Counted from the first letter of the stretch, positions 5,843 through 13,047 are shown. The stretch is DNA of 15,962 nt from an uncultured Lachnospiraceae bacterium (GCA_900544445.1 UQVK01000090.1:1-15962); one strand, 5' to 3'. Made by a program: numbers and translations. Notes: a model not told the origin generated them from the letters alone.

Positions 5843-8356
5843 TCACAAAACGGCGATCACGCACTGGGCGGGCTGCATTCCAGCCGCATAAGCGGTCAGC
5901 TTCACCCGTCCGCAGCCTGTGATGAGAAGGCCGGCGTCCGCTCTTCCCCGGTAAAGGTGGATGGAATCGCCGTCCAGCGCTTCCGCGCCCTTGATATCCC
6001 CGTTATCCACGCCGATCAGGCGGGCAGGCCCTTCCACCACAAAGGTCACCTTCGCACTCTCCCGGAACACAGGACAGCCCTCCGCGTCAAAAGCACGCAC
6101 CTTGCACAGCATCCGGTAAGGCTGGGGCTGATTTTCTTCCCTGTCCGTATCCGCTCTGGGAAGCGCGATCTCCTGTTCCTCCTGTTCAAAAGCGAGGCGG
6201 ACGGCGATTCCCGGCGTCTCCACGACCTGGCGGCAGACCTCTTTTCCGCCGTTCATGCCGATTACCGTCACCGTTCCCGGCATCCAGGGGAGATACCCCT
6301 TCACCAGACCGTTCGGATATTCCTTCACCGGACGCAGGGAATATTCCTTTTCCAGAGAGGTTTTTCCATCCTCCGCGAAACGGCCCTCGTTCAGAATGAT
6401 CCGGACCCGCTCACAGTTGGTGGCGATCCGGTACGGAAGCACCGCCCGCTGCAGCCAGGGAAATTCCCAGTGGGTCACATAGGCCGGGCTGTCCCAGTGT
6501 TCCTTCACGCCTTCGTCGGGCAGAGAGCCGTCCAGCACGGCGAAATGCACCATGGGTTCCTCCGTCCAGTAGCTCTGATACTGCCAGGCTGCGGGGCGCT
6601 TTTCCATGTCGGCGGCAAACAGCGCGCCCGACCAGCCCTTTGCGGGCCAGCCCATGGACTCTCCCCAGTAGTCGATACCCGTCCAGATGAAACCGCCGAT
6701 GCAGTAATCCTTTTCCACCACATCCATCCAGGGACATTCCTCAGAAAAATTCTGGAAACGCGGCCCCTCTCCCCGGAAAAACAGATAGGTTTCCGTTCCC
6801 AGAATGGCCTTGTCGGGAATCAGTTCATGGATTCTCTCATACCACTGCTCCTGGTAATTGCAACTTAGGAAATCCACCTTCTCCGCGATTTTCTGAATCT
6901 GCCGGATGCGGTCGTCCACGTCGAAGATTTCACCTGTTTTCATCTCATCCACGAACTGCTGGATATCCTCCACCTGGGACATATCCACTTCCTCTGTGGG
7001 GTAGGCAAAATGGGGATTCATGGCAAGGCTCACCGGTCTTGTGGAATCCAGCGCCTTCACCGTCTGCACATGCTTTTCCAGCCGCTTGAGCATGGAGGGG
7101 TACGACTGGTTTTCCACCTCGTTTCCCACCCCCCAGAACAGAATGCAGGGATGGTTTCTGTCCCGCTTCACCATGCAGGAAAGGTCCTTCTCCCACTCCG
7201 TTTCATAGAATCGTCCGTAGGCGCCGCCCGTCCACTTGTCAAAGGCCTCCTCATAGACATAGAAGCCCAGCTCGTCGCACAGCTCCAGCATTTCCGGCAG
7301 ATACAGGTGATGGGCCAGACGGATGGCGTTGCAGCCGATCTCCTTCAGGGAAAGCAGGCGCTCCCGCCACAGCTCCTTCGTGACAGCGGTGCCGAAGCAG
7401 CTGATATCCTGATGGACGCAGACGCCCTTCAGCTTCACGGACTCTCCGTTGATAAAAAGTCCCCTGTCCGCAGTCACCTCCACGCTGCGAAAGCCCACCG
7501 GAGTGGTCACCTCGTCTGTGATGTCAGGCGCGTCAGAGCCATCCTTCTCTCCGGCTGCATCTTCCGCCAGAAGCTGCAGGGTGAGTTCATACAGCTTCGG
7601 GTTCCGGTCGCTCCAGGCCTGAACATCCGGCACACACAGGGCGAGAACGCCTTCTCCTTCGGCCTGCGCAAGAACGGGAGGCGGGGCGGCCGCGCCGGGC
7701 GTTCTTTCTGTTTTCTCCCCTGCATCCTCTGCTCCGGCATTCCCGCGAGTCTCCCGCAGCAGGGCGCGCACCCGGCCTTCACAGCCCGGATTCACGGTAA
7801 GCAAGGCGGCCTGCCTGGCAGCCTTTTCTTCCGCTCCGTTTTTCAGTCCGGTTTCCAGGCGGGTTTCCACGCGAACCTCCTCCCGCTCCAGATGCCTTTC
7901 CGGCAGACATTCCAGATACACGCTCCTGTAGATGCCCGCTCCCGTATACCACCGGTCCACCGGAGCCGTGGTGTTGTCCACCTCCACCAGAATTTCATTT
8001 TCTCCGTCCGCAAGCGCTTCCGTCACGTCCAGCGTGAACGTGCTGTAGCCGTATTTTCTGCCTCCCACATAGGTTCCGTTTACCGTCACCCGGCTGTTTT
8101 CATACACCCCGTCAAAGCGCAGGCGGTAAATCGTCCCCGGCTTCTTTTCCAGCCGCAGCGCGCGCCGGTACCAGCCCGTCCCCCAACGGTCAAAGAAGCC
8201 CTGAGCTTCTCCCTGCTTCATGTTCCGGTCAAAGGGACTGGAAATCATCCAGTCATGGGGCAGCGTCACCTGCGTAAACAAAAGTCCCTCTTTTTCCATT
8301 CCCGGTCTCTGCAGCGCGAACTGCCAGTTCTGATTCAGACTTAATATTGTTCTCAT
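5843..8356 (-). CDS. Glycoside hydrolase family 2 protein (beta-galactosidase-like)
   Basis: Retaining exo-glycosidase of 837 residues. The N-terminal jelly-roll sugar-binding domain (about 1-150) shows LPHDW (32-36), GWYRR (61-65) and the GAGIYRSVYL block (139-148). An immunoglobulin-like domain follows, interrupted by a low-complexity Ala/Glu/Pro-rich stretch at about 165-240. The TIM barrel starts near GVCVHQD (311-317) and holds the acid/base Glu413 in the GNE motif and the probable nucleophile Glu522 in GTETYL. C-terminal beta domains, including a DUF4982-like region around 640-710, complete the protein. There is no signal peptide, so it probably acts on imported oligosaccharides. ATG at 8356 has an AAGGGAG that overlaps the stop codon of the GH28 gene 12 nt upstream, so the two are co-transcribed and probably translationally coupled. 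A substrate linked to pectin side chains (beta-galactoside) is inference from the partner gene. Confidence 0.93.
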   Translation of the reverse strand: MRTILSLNQNWQFALQRPGMEKEGLLFTQVTLPHDWMISSPFDRNMKQGEAQGFFDRWGTGWYRRALRLEKKPGTIYRLRFDGVYENSRVTVNGTYVGGRKYGYSTFTLDVTEALADGENEILVEVDNTTAPVDRWYTGAGIYRSVYLECLPERHLEREEVRVETRLETGLKNGAEEKAARQAALLTVNPGCEGRVRALLRETRGNAGAEDAGEKTERTPGAAAPPPVLAQAEGEGVLALCVPDVQAWSDRNPKLYELTLQLLAEDAAGEKDGSDAPDITDEVTTPVGFRSVEVTADRGLFINGESVKLKGVCVHQDISCFGTAVTKELWRERLLSLKEIGCNAIRLAHHLYLPEMLELCDELGFYVYEEAFDKWTGGAYGRFYETEWEKDLSCMVKRDRNHPCILFWGVGNEVENQSYPSMLKRLEKHVQTVKALDSTRPVSLAMNPHFAYPTEEVDMSQVEDIQQFVDEMKTGEIFDVDDRIRQIQKIAEKVDFLSCNYQEQWYERIHELIPDKAILGTETYLFFRGEGPRFQNFSEECPWMDVVEKDYCIGGFIWTGIDYWGESMGWPAKGWSGALFAADMEKRPAAWQYQSYWTEEPMVHFAVLDGSLPDEGVKEHWDSPAYVTHWEFPWLQRAVLPYRIATNCERVRIILNEGRFAEDGKTSLEKEYSLRPVKEYPNGLVKGYLPWMPGTVTVIGMNGGKEVCRQVVETPGIAVRLAFEQEEQEIALPRADTDREENQPQPYRMLCKVRAFDAEGCPVFRESAKVTFVVEGPARLIGVDNGDIKGAEALDGDSIHLYRGRADAGLLITGCGRVKLTAYAAGMQPAQCVIAVL

Positions 8357-8368
8357 GTGTTTTCTCCC

Positions 8369-9880
8369 TTACCGGATCACAACGCCTTTTACCCGTTTCA
8401 TGCGCACGTCGTCTCCCTCTTCGGCTTCCACGGTCACATTTTTCAGGAAAAGTCCTTCCACGTTTTCCGCATACATTCCCCATTTTCCCTTCGCCGTCAC
8501 ATGTTCCAGGCGGATGCGCCGCGCCGGGCTTTCCGGAAGTCCCACGATATAAACCGCGTTGCCCTCGACTGTTTCCAGGTTGATGTTTCGAAAAACGATA
8601 TCCTGAATGATGCTCGTTCCCTCTCCCACAGGCAAGGCTTTTGCCGGATCATAGCTGTCTTCCCCGTAAAAATAGTCCAGATAAAGCGCTCCCTTGAACC
8701 ATTTGGTGCTCTTGATGCTCTCATCCCGGTTGACCAGACGGCAGTTGTCATAAAGCACGTTCTCGATGAATGCCCCTCTGCCCCTGGGCGCCTTCACGCT
8801 GGCGATGGAAAAGGAATCTTCAAAGGTGCAGTCCTGCACCAGCACGTTACGGATGCCGCCCGCCATCTCGCTTCCCATGGCCACGCCGAAGCCGGAATGG
8901 AAGCTGCAGTTAGTGATCCGGATATCCTCGGAAGGGATTCCCACCGCGCGGCCCTCCTCATCCCGGCCGGATTTGACCGCGATACAGTCATCCTGGCTGG
9001 TGATATCGGAATGGAACACACAGACATCCCGGCAAGAATCCGGGTCGAAGCCGTCTCCATTGAAAATATTGCCGTAGCGGTTCCCGTTTTCGTCATACTT
9101 GCTGTTGATGGTGACCCGGTTCATGCTGATATGATTGCAGTAGACCATGTGGACGCACCAGAAGGGCGACTGACGGGCCGTGATGTCCTTCATATAGACC
9201 CCGTCCACGTTTCTGAAGCAGATCAGGTTCCCCCGCCTACCCTGTCCACCGTCCAGTTCCGCCTTCAGCAGCGCGTTTCCGTTTCCGTCGATGGTTCCGC
9301 CTCCGGCAAGGGTGATGTCATGCCCCCGTCCTTCCTCTTCCTTCGTGTTGATCAGACTGGCATGACAGAGCTGCTGCCTGCCCTCATACAGATAGGTCAT
9401 CAGCGGATAGTCCTCCGGCCTGTCGCTGCCAAGAAGCCTCCCTCCCTTTTCCACGTAAAGGGTCATCTCGCTTTTTAAGAAAAGCGCGCCGGTTAAAAAG
9501 ACGCCCTCCGGCACATAAACCATGCCGCCCGGCGCACAGGCGTCGATGGCGTTCTGAATGGCCTGTGTGTTCATGGTGCTTCCGTCTCCCACAGCCCCGA
9601 ATGCGGTCACGTCAAACACCTGCGGCTTTTTTCTGGTTCTCGCCGTCACCAGGTTGCTCAGGGGCAGAAAGCCCTCTCTCATCACCGCGCCGAGACGGAT
9701 GGTGTACTCCGTATCCGGCGTAAGATTTTCAAAGGTATAATCCGTTTCCTTCACCCTTGCGGCCTCTCTGCCGTTTAAGTACAGCACGTACTCCTCAATG
9801 CTCTGCGCATCCTCCGGTTTGTCCCATACCACCGCGATGCTTGTGTGTGTCTGCGCCGAAGGCGCAAGAAGCAGTTTCAT
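8369..9880 (-). CDS. FN3-GH28 polygalacturonase-like glycosidase
   Basis: A 503-residue pectin-type glycosidase. Residues about 3-85 form a fibronectin III-like domain (WDKP, YTFENLTPDTEYTIRL); a right-handed beta-helix follows, beginning at VFDVTAFGAVGDG (88-100). GH28 catalytic acids are present: D276 in NGDGFDPD (274-281) and the pair D297-D298 in QDDCIAVKSG. The usual GHG histidine region reads SGFGVAMGSE, with Phe331, and the RIK region reads SVKAPRGRG. These changes point to a non-classical exo-acting subgroup rather than an endo-polygalacturonase. No signal peptide is visible, so action inside the cell on oligogalacturonides or rhamnogalacturonan fragments is likely. ATG at 9880 follows GGAGGG; promoter and operator lie at 9943-10000. 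It is the first gene of the GH28-GH2 operon. Confidence 0.92.
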   Translation of the reverse strand: MKLLLAPSAQTHTSIAVVWDKPEDAQSIEEYVLYLNGREAARVKETDYTFENLTPDTEYTIRLGAVMREGFLPLSNLVTARTRKKPQVFDVTAFGAVGDGSTMNTQAIQNAIDACAPGGMVYVPEGVFLTGALFLKSEMTLYVEKGGRLLGSDRPEDYPLMTYLYEGRQQLCHASLINTKEEEGRGHDITLAGGGTIDGNGNALLKAELDGGQGRRGNLICFRNVDGVYMKDITARQSPFWCVHMVYCNHISMNRVTINSKYDENGNRYGNIFNGDGFDPDSCRDVCVFHSDITSQDDCIAVKSGRDEEGRAVGIPSEDIRITNCSFHSGFGVAMGSEMAGGIRNVLVQDCTFEDSFSIASVKAPRGRGAFIENVLYDNCRLVNRDESIKSTKWFKGALYLDYFYGEDSYDPAKALPVGEGTSIIQDIVFRNINLETVEGNAVYIVGLPESPARRIRLEHVTAKGKWGMYAENVEGLFLKNVTVEAEEGDDVRMKRVKGVVIR

Positions 9881-9908
9881 GTCCTCTTTTCCCTCCGTAA
9901 TTTTTTGG

Positions 9909-9937
9909 CGCTGCGGCCTGGAAATGACCGCGCAGCG
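9909..9937. repeat. Leader hairpin of GH28 operon
   Basis: CGCTGCG (9909-9915) pairs with CGCAGCG (9931-9937) in the predicted 5' leader, between the palindromic operator and the ribosome binding site. It has no T-tract on the transcribed strand, so it is a leader structure rather than a terminator, if it forms. Confidence 0.4.
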
Positions 9938-9942
9938 GCTGA

Positions 9943-9958
9943 ATGTAAGGCCTTACAT
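9943..9958. promoter_or_regulatory. Perfect 16-bp palindrome, candidate repressor operator
   Basis: ATGTAAGG followed directly by CCTTACAT, a perfect two-fold symmetric site covering about +9 to +24 relative to the predicted start at 9966. This is a classical place for a roadblock or initiation repressor such as a GntR- or LacI-type dimer. The regulator is not in the window. Confidence 0.6.
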
Positions 9959-9972
9959 CGGTCTTTTTGCCT

Positions 9973-10000
9973 ATTATATCAAAAAGAAGGACGTTTTCAA
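9973..10000 (-). promoter_or_regulatory. Sigma-A promoter for GH28-GH2 operon
   Basis: Minus strand: -35 TTGAAA (9995-10000), 16-nt spacer, -10 TATAAT (9973-9978). Predicted start near 9966. The -35 hexamer contains the TGA stop codon of the truncated GNAT gene. Confidence 0.8.
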
Positions 10001-10419
10001 GGTGTAATTTTTTTATTCCCCCATGTAATTCCCATGCGCCCGTTTTTACATCCTGCGCAGCCTTTGCGTCCCTGTTGTCTGGCATCCATGATCAGCTGCT
10101 CCATAATCCGGGATGCATATCCCCTGTTCTGACAGCGCGGCGAAGTATTCACCCCCAGAATCGCCTGCCAGGTTCCTTTTTCATCGTGCCAGGCCGTGTT
10201 ATGAAACATGTCGTCCTCAATCTTCGGCTGATTGATTACCGGTCCGTTGATAAACGCCGCAATTTCTCCTTCCTCCTCGAGAATCCAGAAATGTTCCGGA
10301 TAGACATTCAGCCTCTTTTCATATTCTTCCGCCGAAATCCTCTCTTCCGGAGAGTAACACTCTTCTCCGATTCTGTTCAGCGCCTCCAGATCCTGTTTCT
10401 CTGCATGACGAATCCGCAT
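9997..10419 (-). CDS. GNAT family N-acetyltransferase, C-terminally truncated
   Basis: A 140-residue protein of the acetyl-CoA-dependent GNAT superfamily. The N-terminal half is normal: MRIRHAEKQDL, then FWILEEEGEIAAFINGPV (about 44-61) and the acetyl-CoA loop region LGVNTSPRCQNRGYASRIMEQLI (about 88-110), where the pyrophosphate-binding motif reads CQNRGYA. Related proteins continue after QGRKG with a strand and helix of the type LTCKDxLIHYYEKFGF and about 25 more residues; here the sequence turns into CAGCKNGRMGITWGNKKITP and stops. The stop lies inside the -35 box of the glycosidase promoter. Start: ATG at 10419 with a perfect AAAGGAGG; the frame runs further upstream but without support. 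It is probably a non-functional remnant or a minimal variant. Confidence 0.75.
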   Translation of the reverse strand: MRIRHAEKQDLEALNRIGEECYSPEERISAEEYEKRLNVYPEHFWILEEEGEIAAFINGPVINQPKIEDDMFHNTAWHDEKGTWQAILGVNTSPRCQNRGYASRIMEQLIMDARQQGRKGCAGCKNGRMGITWGNKKITP

Positions 10420-10439
10420 AAAATCCTCCTTTATAAACA

Positions 10440-10496
10440 GCCGCCGCAGAACATTTCCGGATTCTGTTTCCATCCACCGGTCTGCTCTGCGGCGGC
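10440..10496. repeat. 11-bp-arm inverted repeat between hypE and GNAT
   Basis: GCCGCCGCAGA (10440-10450) and TCTGCGGCGGC (10486-10496) are perfect inverted repeats with a 35-nt loop, filling most of the gap after the hypE stop. On the minus strand the stem is followed by TGTTTATAAAGGAGG, so it ends right before the GNAT ribosome binding site. It may be a weak terminator of the hyp transcript or a leader structure; the lack of a T-run makes a strong terminator unlikely. Confidence 0.55.
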
Positions 10497-10529
10497 CACG
10501 CCTTTTTGGGTTTTCCGTTCCGCTTTCTT

Positions 10530-11516
10530 TCAACAGATTCTGGGCAGTCCTTCCCCGATCAGCTCCGACACCACTCGCAGCCCGCCCAGGGACGTGTGCA
10601 GAAGCACCTTTCCGTCCTCTCTGTGGGAAATGCTCCCAATCAGGGCGGCATTTTCGCCGTAGCGGCTTTTTTTCATGCAGGCAAGGGCCAATTCCGCGTC
10701 CGCCGCATCCACCACCGCCGTCATTTTTCCCTCGTTTCCCATATACAGAGGATCCAGGCCCAGCAGGCCGCAGAAGCCCTTCACGGGAACGGATACCGGC
10801 AGGGCCTCCTGGGAAAGTTCCACGCAGCAGCCGGAAGAGCGGGCGAACTCGGAAAGCACCGTGGCAAGGCCGCCTCTGGTCACATCCCGCATGGCGTGAA
10901 CGTGCACCCCCGCCTGCTGCAGGGCGGACACCATCTCTCCCAGCGGGGCGCAGTCGCTTCTGATCTCATTCTCAATTCCCATCCGGGAGCTTAAAATCGC
11001 CGCGTGATGCTCTCCCAGAAAGCCGGATACCAGAACCGCGTCCCCTTCCCGGCAGGCGGATGCGCTCACGCAGACGCCTTCCGGAAGGAAGCCCACGCCC
11101 GCCGTGTTGATGAACACGCCGCCCTTTCCTTCCACCACCTTGGTGTCTCCCGCCACGATCATGACTCCCGCCTCCGCTGCGGTTTCCGCCATGGACACGG
11201 CGATTCTCGCAAGCGCTTCTCCATCCGCCCCTTCTTCAATGATGAAGCCGCAGGTCAGATACTTCGGCACGGCGCCGCTCATCAGCAGGTCGTTTACCGT
11301 TCCGCACACGCACAGCCTGCCGATATCTCCTCCGGGAAAAAAGAGCGGGTCCACCACAAAGCTGTCCGTGGTCATGGCAAGCCTTCCGCTTCCCTCCACC
11401 ACAGCGGAATCCTCCATTTTATCCAGAACCTCATTATGAAAATTTGCTTCAAAAATCTCCCGGATCAGCTGCCCGGTCTCCCTGCCGCCGCTTCCGTGAG
11501 CCATTGTAATTTTCAT
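10530..11516 (-). CDS. hypE: Hydrogenase maturation protein HypE (carbamoyl dehydratase)
   Basis: HypE receives a carbamoyl group from HypF on its C-terminal cysteine and dehydrates it with ATP to a thiocyanate, the source of the CN ligands of the [NiFe] active site. The 328-residue protein has the N-terminal AHGSGG (6-11), the MEDSAVV and MTTDSFVV blocks (34-55) of the PurM/AIRS fold, AGDTKVVEG (122-130) and MRDVTRGGLA further on. It ends in PRIC, with the essential terminal Cys328. ATG at 11516 has an excellent AAGGAGG; the upstream extension of the frame is only hairpin-repeat sequence. It is the last gene of hypC-hypD-hypE and is separated from hypD by a 171-nt hairpin array instead of the usual short gap. 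Confidence 0.98.
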   Translation of the reverse strand: MKITMAHGSGGRETGQLIREIFEANFHNEVLDKMEDSAVVEGSGRLAMTTDSFVVDPLFFPGGDIGRLCVCGTVNDLLMSGAVPKYLTCGFIIEEGADGEALARIAVSMAETAAEAGVMIVAGDTKVVEGKGGVFINTAGVGFLPEGVCVSASACREGDAVLVSGFLGEHHAAILSSRMGIENEIRSDCAPLGEMVSALQQAGVHVHAMRDVTRGGLATVLSEFARSSGCCVELSQEALPVSVPVKGFCGLLGLDPLYMGNEGKMTAVVDAADAELALACMKKSRYGENAALIGSISHREDGKVLLHTSLGGLRVVSELIGEGLPRIC

Positions 11517-11528
11517 CGTTACCTCCTT

Positions 11529-11659
11529 GCCGAAGCGTTTTACGCTGAGGCCGCGAGGAGAAATCACGCAGGTGATTTCTCCTCTACGATCACAGCAGTT
11601 TTGTGCTTCAGCGCAAAACTGCCGATTGAAAAATAAGTCATCAGGCTTATTTTTCAATC
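11529..11659. repeat. Array of four consecutive hairpins between hypD and hypE
   Basis: Four adjacent inverted repeats. H1: GATTGAAAAATAAG (11624-11637) with CTTATTTTTCAATC (11646-11659), 14 bp. H2: GCAGTTTTGTGC (11595-11606) with GCGCAAAACTGC (11611-11622), 12 bp with one wobble. H3: GAGGAGAAATCAC (11555-11567) with GTGATTTCTCCTC (11572-11584), 13 bp. H4: AGCGT (11534-11538) with ACGCT (11542-11546), extended by GCC/GGC at 11529-11531 and 11549-11551, immediately before the hypE ribosome binding site. Loops are 3-8 nt. No coding function; the array lies inside the predicted hypCDE transcript. Confidence 0.85.
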
Positions 11660-11687
11660 TCACCATCCTTTCCCATTTTTTCCTGCC

Positions 11688-12830
11688 CTACCATCCCCCG
11701 GACTGCCAGCAGGAAAAGCAGCTTCCTTCCGTGGAAACCATGCAGGCGCCCTGGGGCGTCTGGGGCGTGCATACCCTGCCGAACAGCGGGCATTCCTGCG
11801 GCCGGATCCTTCCCATCAATACCTGCGCACAGCAACAGGCGGGATTTCCTCTCGCATCCTCCATCAGTTCCGCGCTTCCCGCATCGAAGGCTTCATATTC
11901 CTTCCTCAGCTTCCTTCCGGAACCCGCGATCACGCCGATCCCCCGCCAGGCTGCGTCACAGGGCTCGAAAAAGCGGTCCACCCGCTCCCGCGCCTCCGTA
12001 TTCCCTTCTTCCGTTACCGCCGAAGGATACATATTCAGCACCCGTCCCTGCCCCTGAAGCTTCACCAGGGCGGCGATGGCAGCCAGGATTTCCTTTCCTT
12101 CAAAGCCCGCCACCACAAAGGGGAGGCCATACTTTCGCGCCAGAGGCTCGAAGATACGGCTGCCTGTGATTACGCTCACATGTCCAGGGGCGAGAAAGCC
12201 GTGAATCCTTTGGGATTCACGGTTTTCTCGAAATATCTGCTCCCTGGCGGGAGCAGATATTTCCCCGGCGGGCTGTATCCGAATAGATTCCTGTATTTCC
12301 CCAGTGGTGTAAACATCGGCAGAATTATGGGCGCAGATCCAGTCGATTGCAGGGGGCATCACCTTCAAAGAGGTGAGAAGGCGCAGATTCTTAACGCCCT
12401 GCTCCAGCGCTTCCTGCACCAGAAGGGCATAAACAGGCGTTGTGGTCTCAAAGCCCACCGCCGCAAAAATGTATCCATGATCCGGGTCCGCTTTTGCAAG
12501 CCTCAGCGCGTCCATAGGGGAATAGACCATCCGCACGCTGCATCCCTGAGCGCGCGCCTCACCCAGGCTGATAGCGCTTCCGGGGACGCGGAGCATATCG
12601 CCGAAGGTCACGATGCAGTTCTTCGGATCCATTCCCAACTCGATCAGACGGTCAATATAAGCGCTCACCGTCACGCAGACCGGGCAGCCGGGACCGGACA
12701 CCAGCTCAATGGAGGGCGGCAGCAGGGCGGGAATCCCGTTTCTGTGAATTTCCGCCGTGTGGGTGCCGCACACCTCCATGAAGCGGAGCGGCTTTCCGTC
12801 ATAGCTTTGGAGATACTCAAGGATTTTCAT
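11688..12830 (-). CDS. hypD: Hydrogenase maturation protein HypD with in-frame insertion
   Basis: HypD is the [4Fe-4S] scaffold that, with HypC, assembles Fe(CN)2CO for [NiFe] hydrogenase. The 380-residue product keeps the family signatures: MEVCGTHT (18-25), SGPGCPVC (45-52, Cys49/Cys52), FGDMLRVPGS (77-86), AVGFETTTP (124-132), APGHVSVITG (214-223), and the C-terminal cysteine region from QEC through FGRVCTP and GACMVSTEGSC (about 346-371). About 36 residues at 173-208, rich in Glu, Arg and Gln, have no place in the family pattern, where PPAIDWIC is soon followed by GFxxPGHVS; removing them gives about 344 residues, a normal length. That segment is encoded by two hairpins. ATG at 12830 with GGAGGT; it overlaps hypC by 14 nt. 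Whether the protein is still functional is open. Confidence 0.95.
   Translation of the reverse strand: MKILEYLQSYDGKPLRFMEVCGTHTAEIHRNGIPALLPPSIELVSGPGCPVCVTVSAYIDRLIELGMDPKNCIVTFGDMLRVPGSAISLGEARAQGCSVRMVYSPMDALRLAKADPDHGYIFAAVGFETTTPVYALLVQEALEQGVKNLRLLTSLKVMPPAIDWICAHNSADVYTTGEIQESIRIQPAGEISAPAREQIFRENRESQRIHGFLAPGHVSVITGSRIFEPLARKYGLPFVVAGFEGKEILAAIAALVKLQGQGRVLNMYPSAVTEEGNTEARERVDRFFEPCDAAWRGIGVIAGSGRKLRKEYEAFDAGSAELMEDARGNPACCCAQVLMGRIRPQECPLFGRVCTPQTPQGACMVSTEGSCFSCWQSGGW
12191..12263. repeat. Two abutting hairpins inside hypD
   Basis: Hairpin A: CGAGAAAGCCGTGAATCC (12191-12208), TTTG loop, right arm 12213-12230, matching at 17 of 18 positions with the odd one a wobble. Hairpin B: GAAATATCTGCTCCC (12230-12244), TGGC loop, GGGAGCAGATATTTC (12249-12263), a perfect 15-bp stem. 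They share base 12230. Together they encode most of the extra HypD segment. The 12191-12208 arm encodes I209-L213 of HypD (IHGFL), just ahead of the conserved APGHVS. Confidence 0.9.
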
Positions 12831-13047
12831 CCGCCATGACCTCCTCCAGCTCGTCAAACAGCTCCTGCATCCGGTCTCCCTCTTCTTCGGAAAGCACCTG
12901 CAGAATACAGCCCGCATGCACCAGCACCCGGTCTCCGGGCTTCACCTTCACCAGTCCCGCCTCCGCTGTCACCTGATTTCCCTGAAAATCCACCACAGCC
13001 TTATTTTCCTTTATCGACAACACCCTTCCGGGCAAAGCAACACACAT
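12817..13047 (-). CDS. hypC: Hydrogenase maturation chaperone HypC
   Basis: Small chaperone (76 residues) that carries the Fe(CN)2CO unit with HypD and delivers it to the hydrogenase large subunit. It begins MCVALPGRVL; Cys2, exposed after Met removal, is the essential ligand, which fixes the start at 13047 rather than at the in-frame GTG 21 nt upstream. The HypC/HupF signature PGDRVLVHAG is at 37-46, and the acidic C-terminal helix EEEGDRMQELFDEL follows. The ribosome binding site (GGAAAAG) is weak. Its 3' end overlaps hypD by 14 nt. A TATAAT promoter lies about 140 nt upstream. Confidence 0.97.
   Translation of the reverse strand: MCVALPGRVLSIKENKAVVDFQGNQVTAEAGLVKVKPGDRVLVHAGCILQVLSEEEGDRMQELFDELEEVMADENP

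Noticed and set aside
7010..8344. 444-codon plus-strand open frame opposite the GH2 gene
   Set aside because: Antisense to a gene with clear GH2 motifs and catalytic residues; the product is a composition artefact with no family pattern.
8357..9478. 373-codon plus-strand open frame opposite the GH28 gene
   Set aside because: Shadow of the GH28 coding sequence, with no ribosome binding site or recognised domain.
11517..11666. N-terminal extension of HypE by 50 codons
   Set aside because: Encoded by the hairpin array; the canonical MKITMAHGSGG start has a perfect ribosome binding site.
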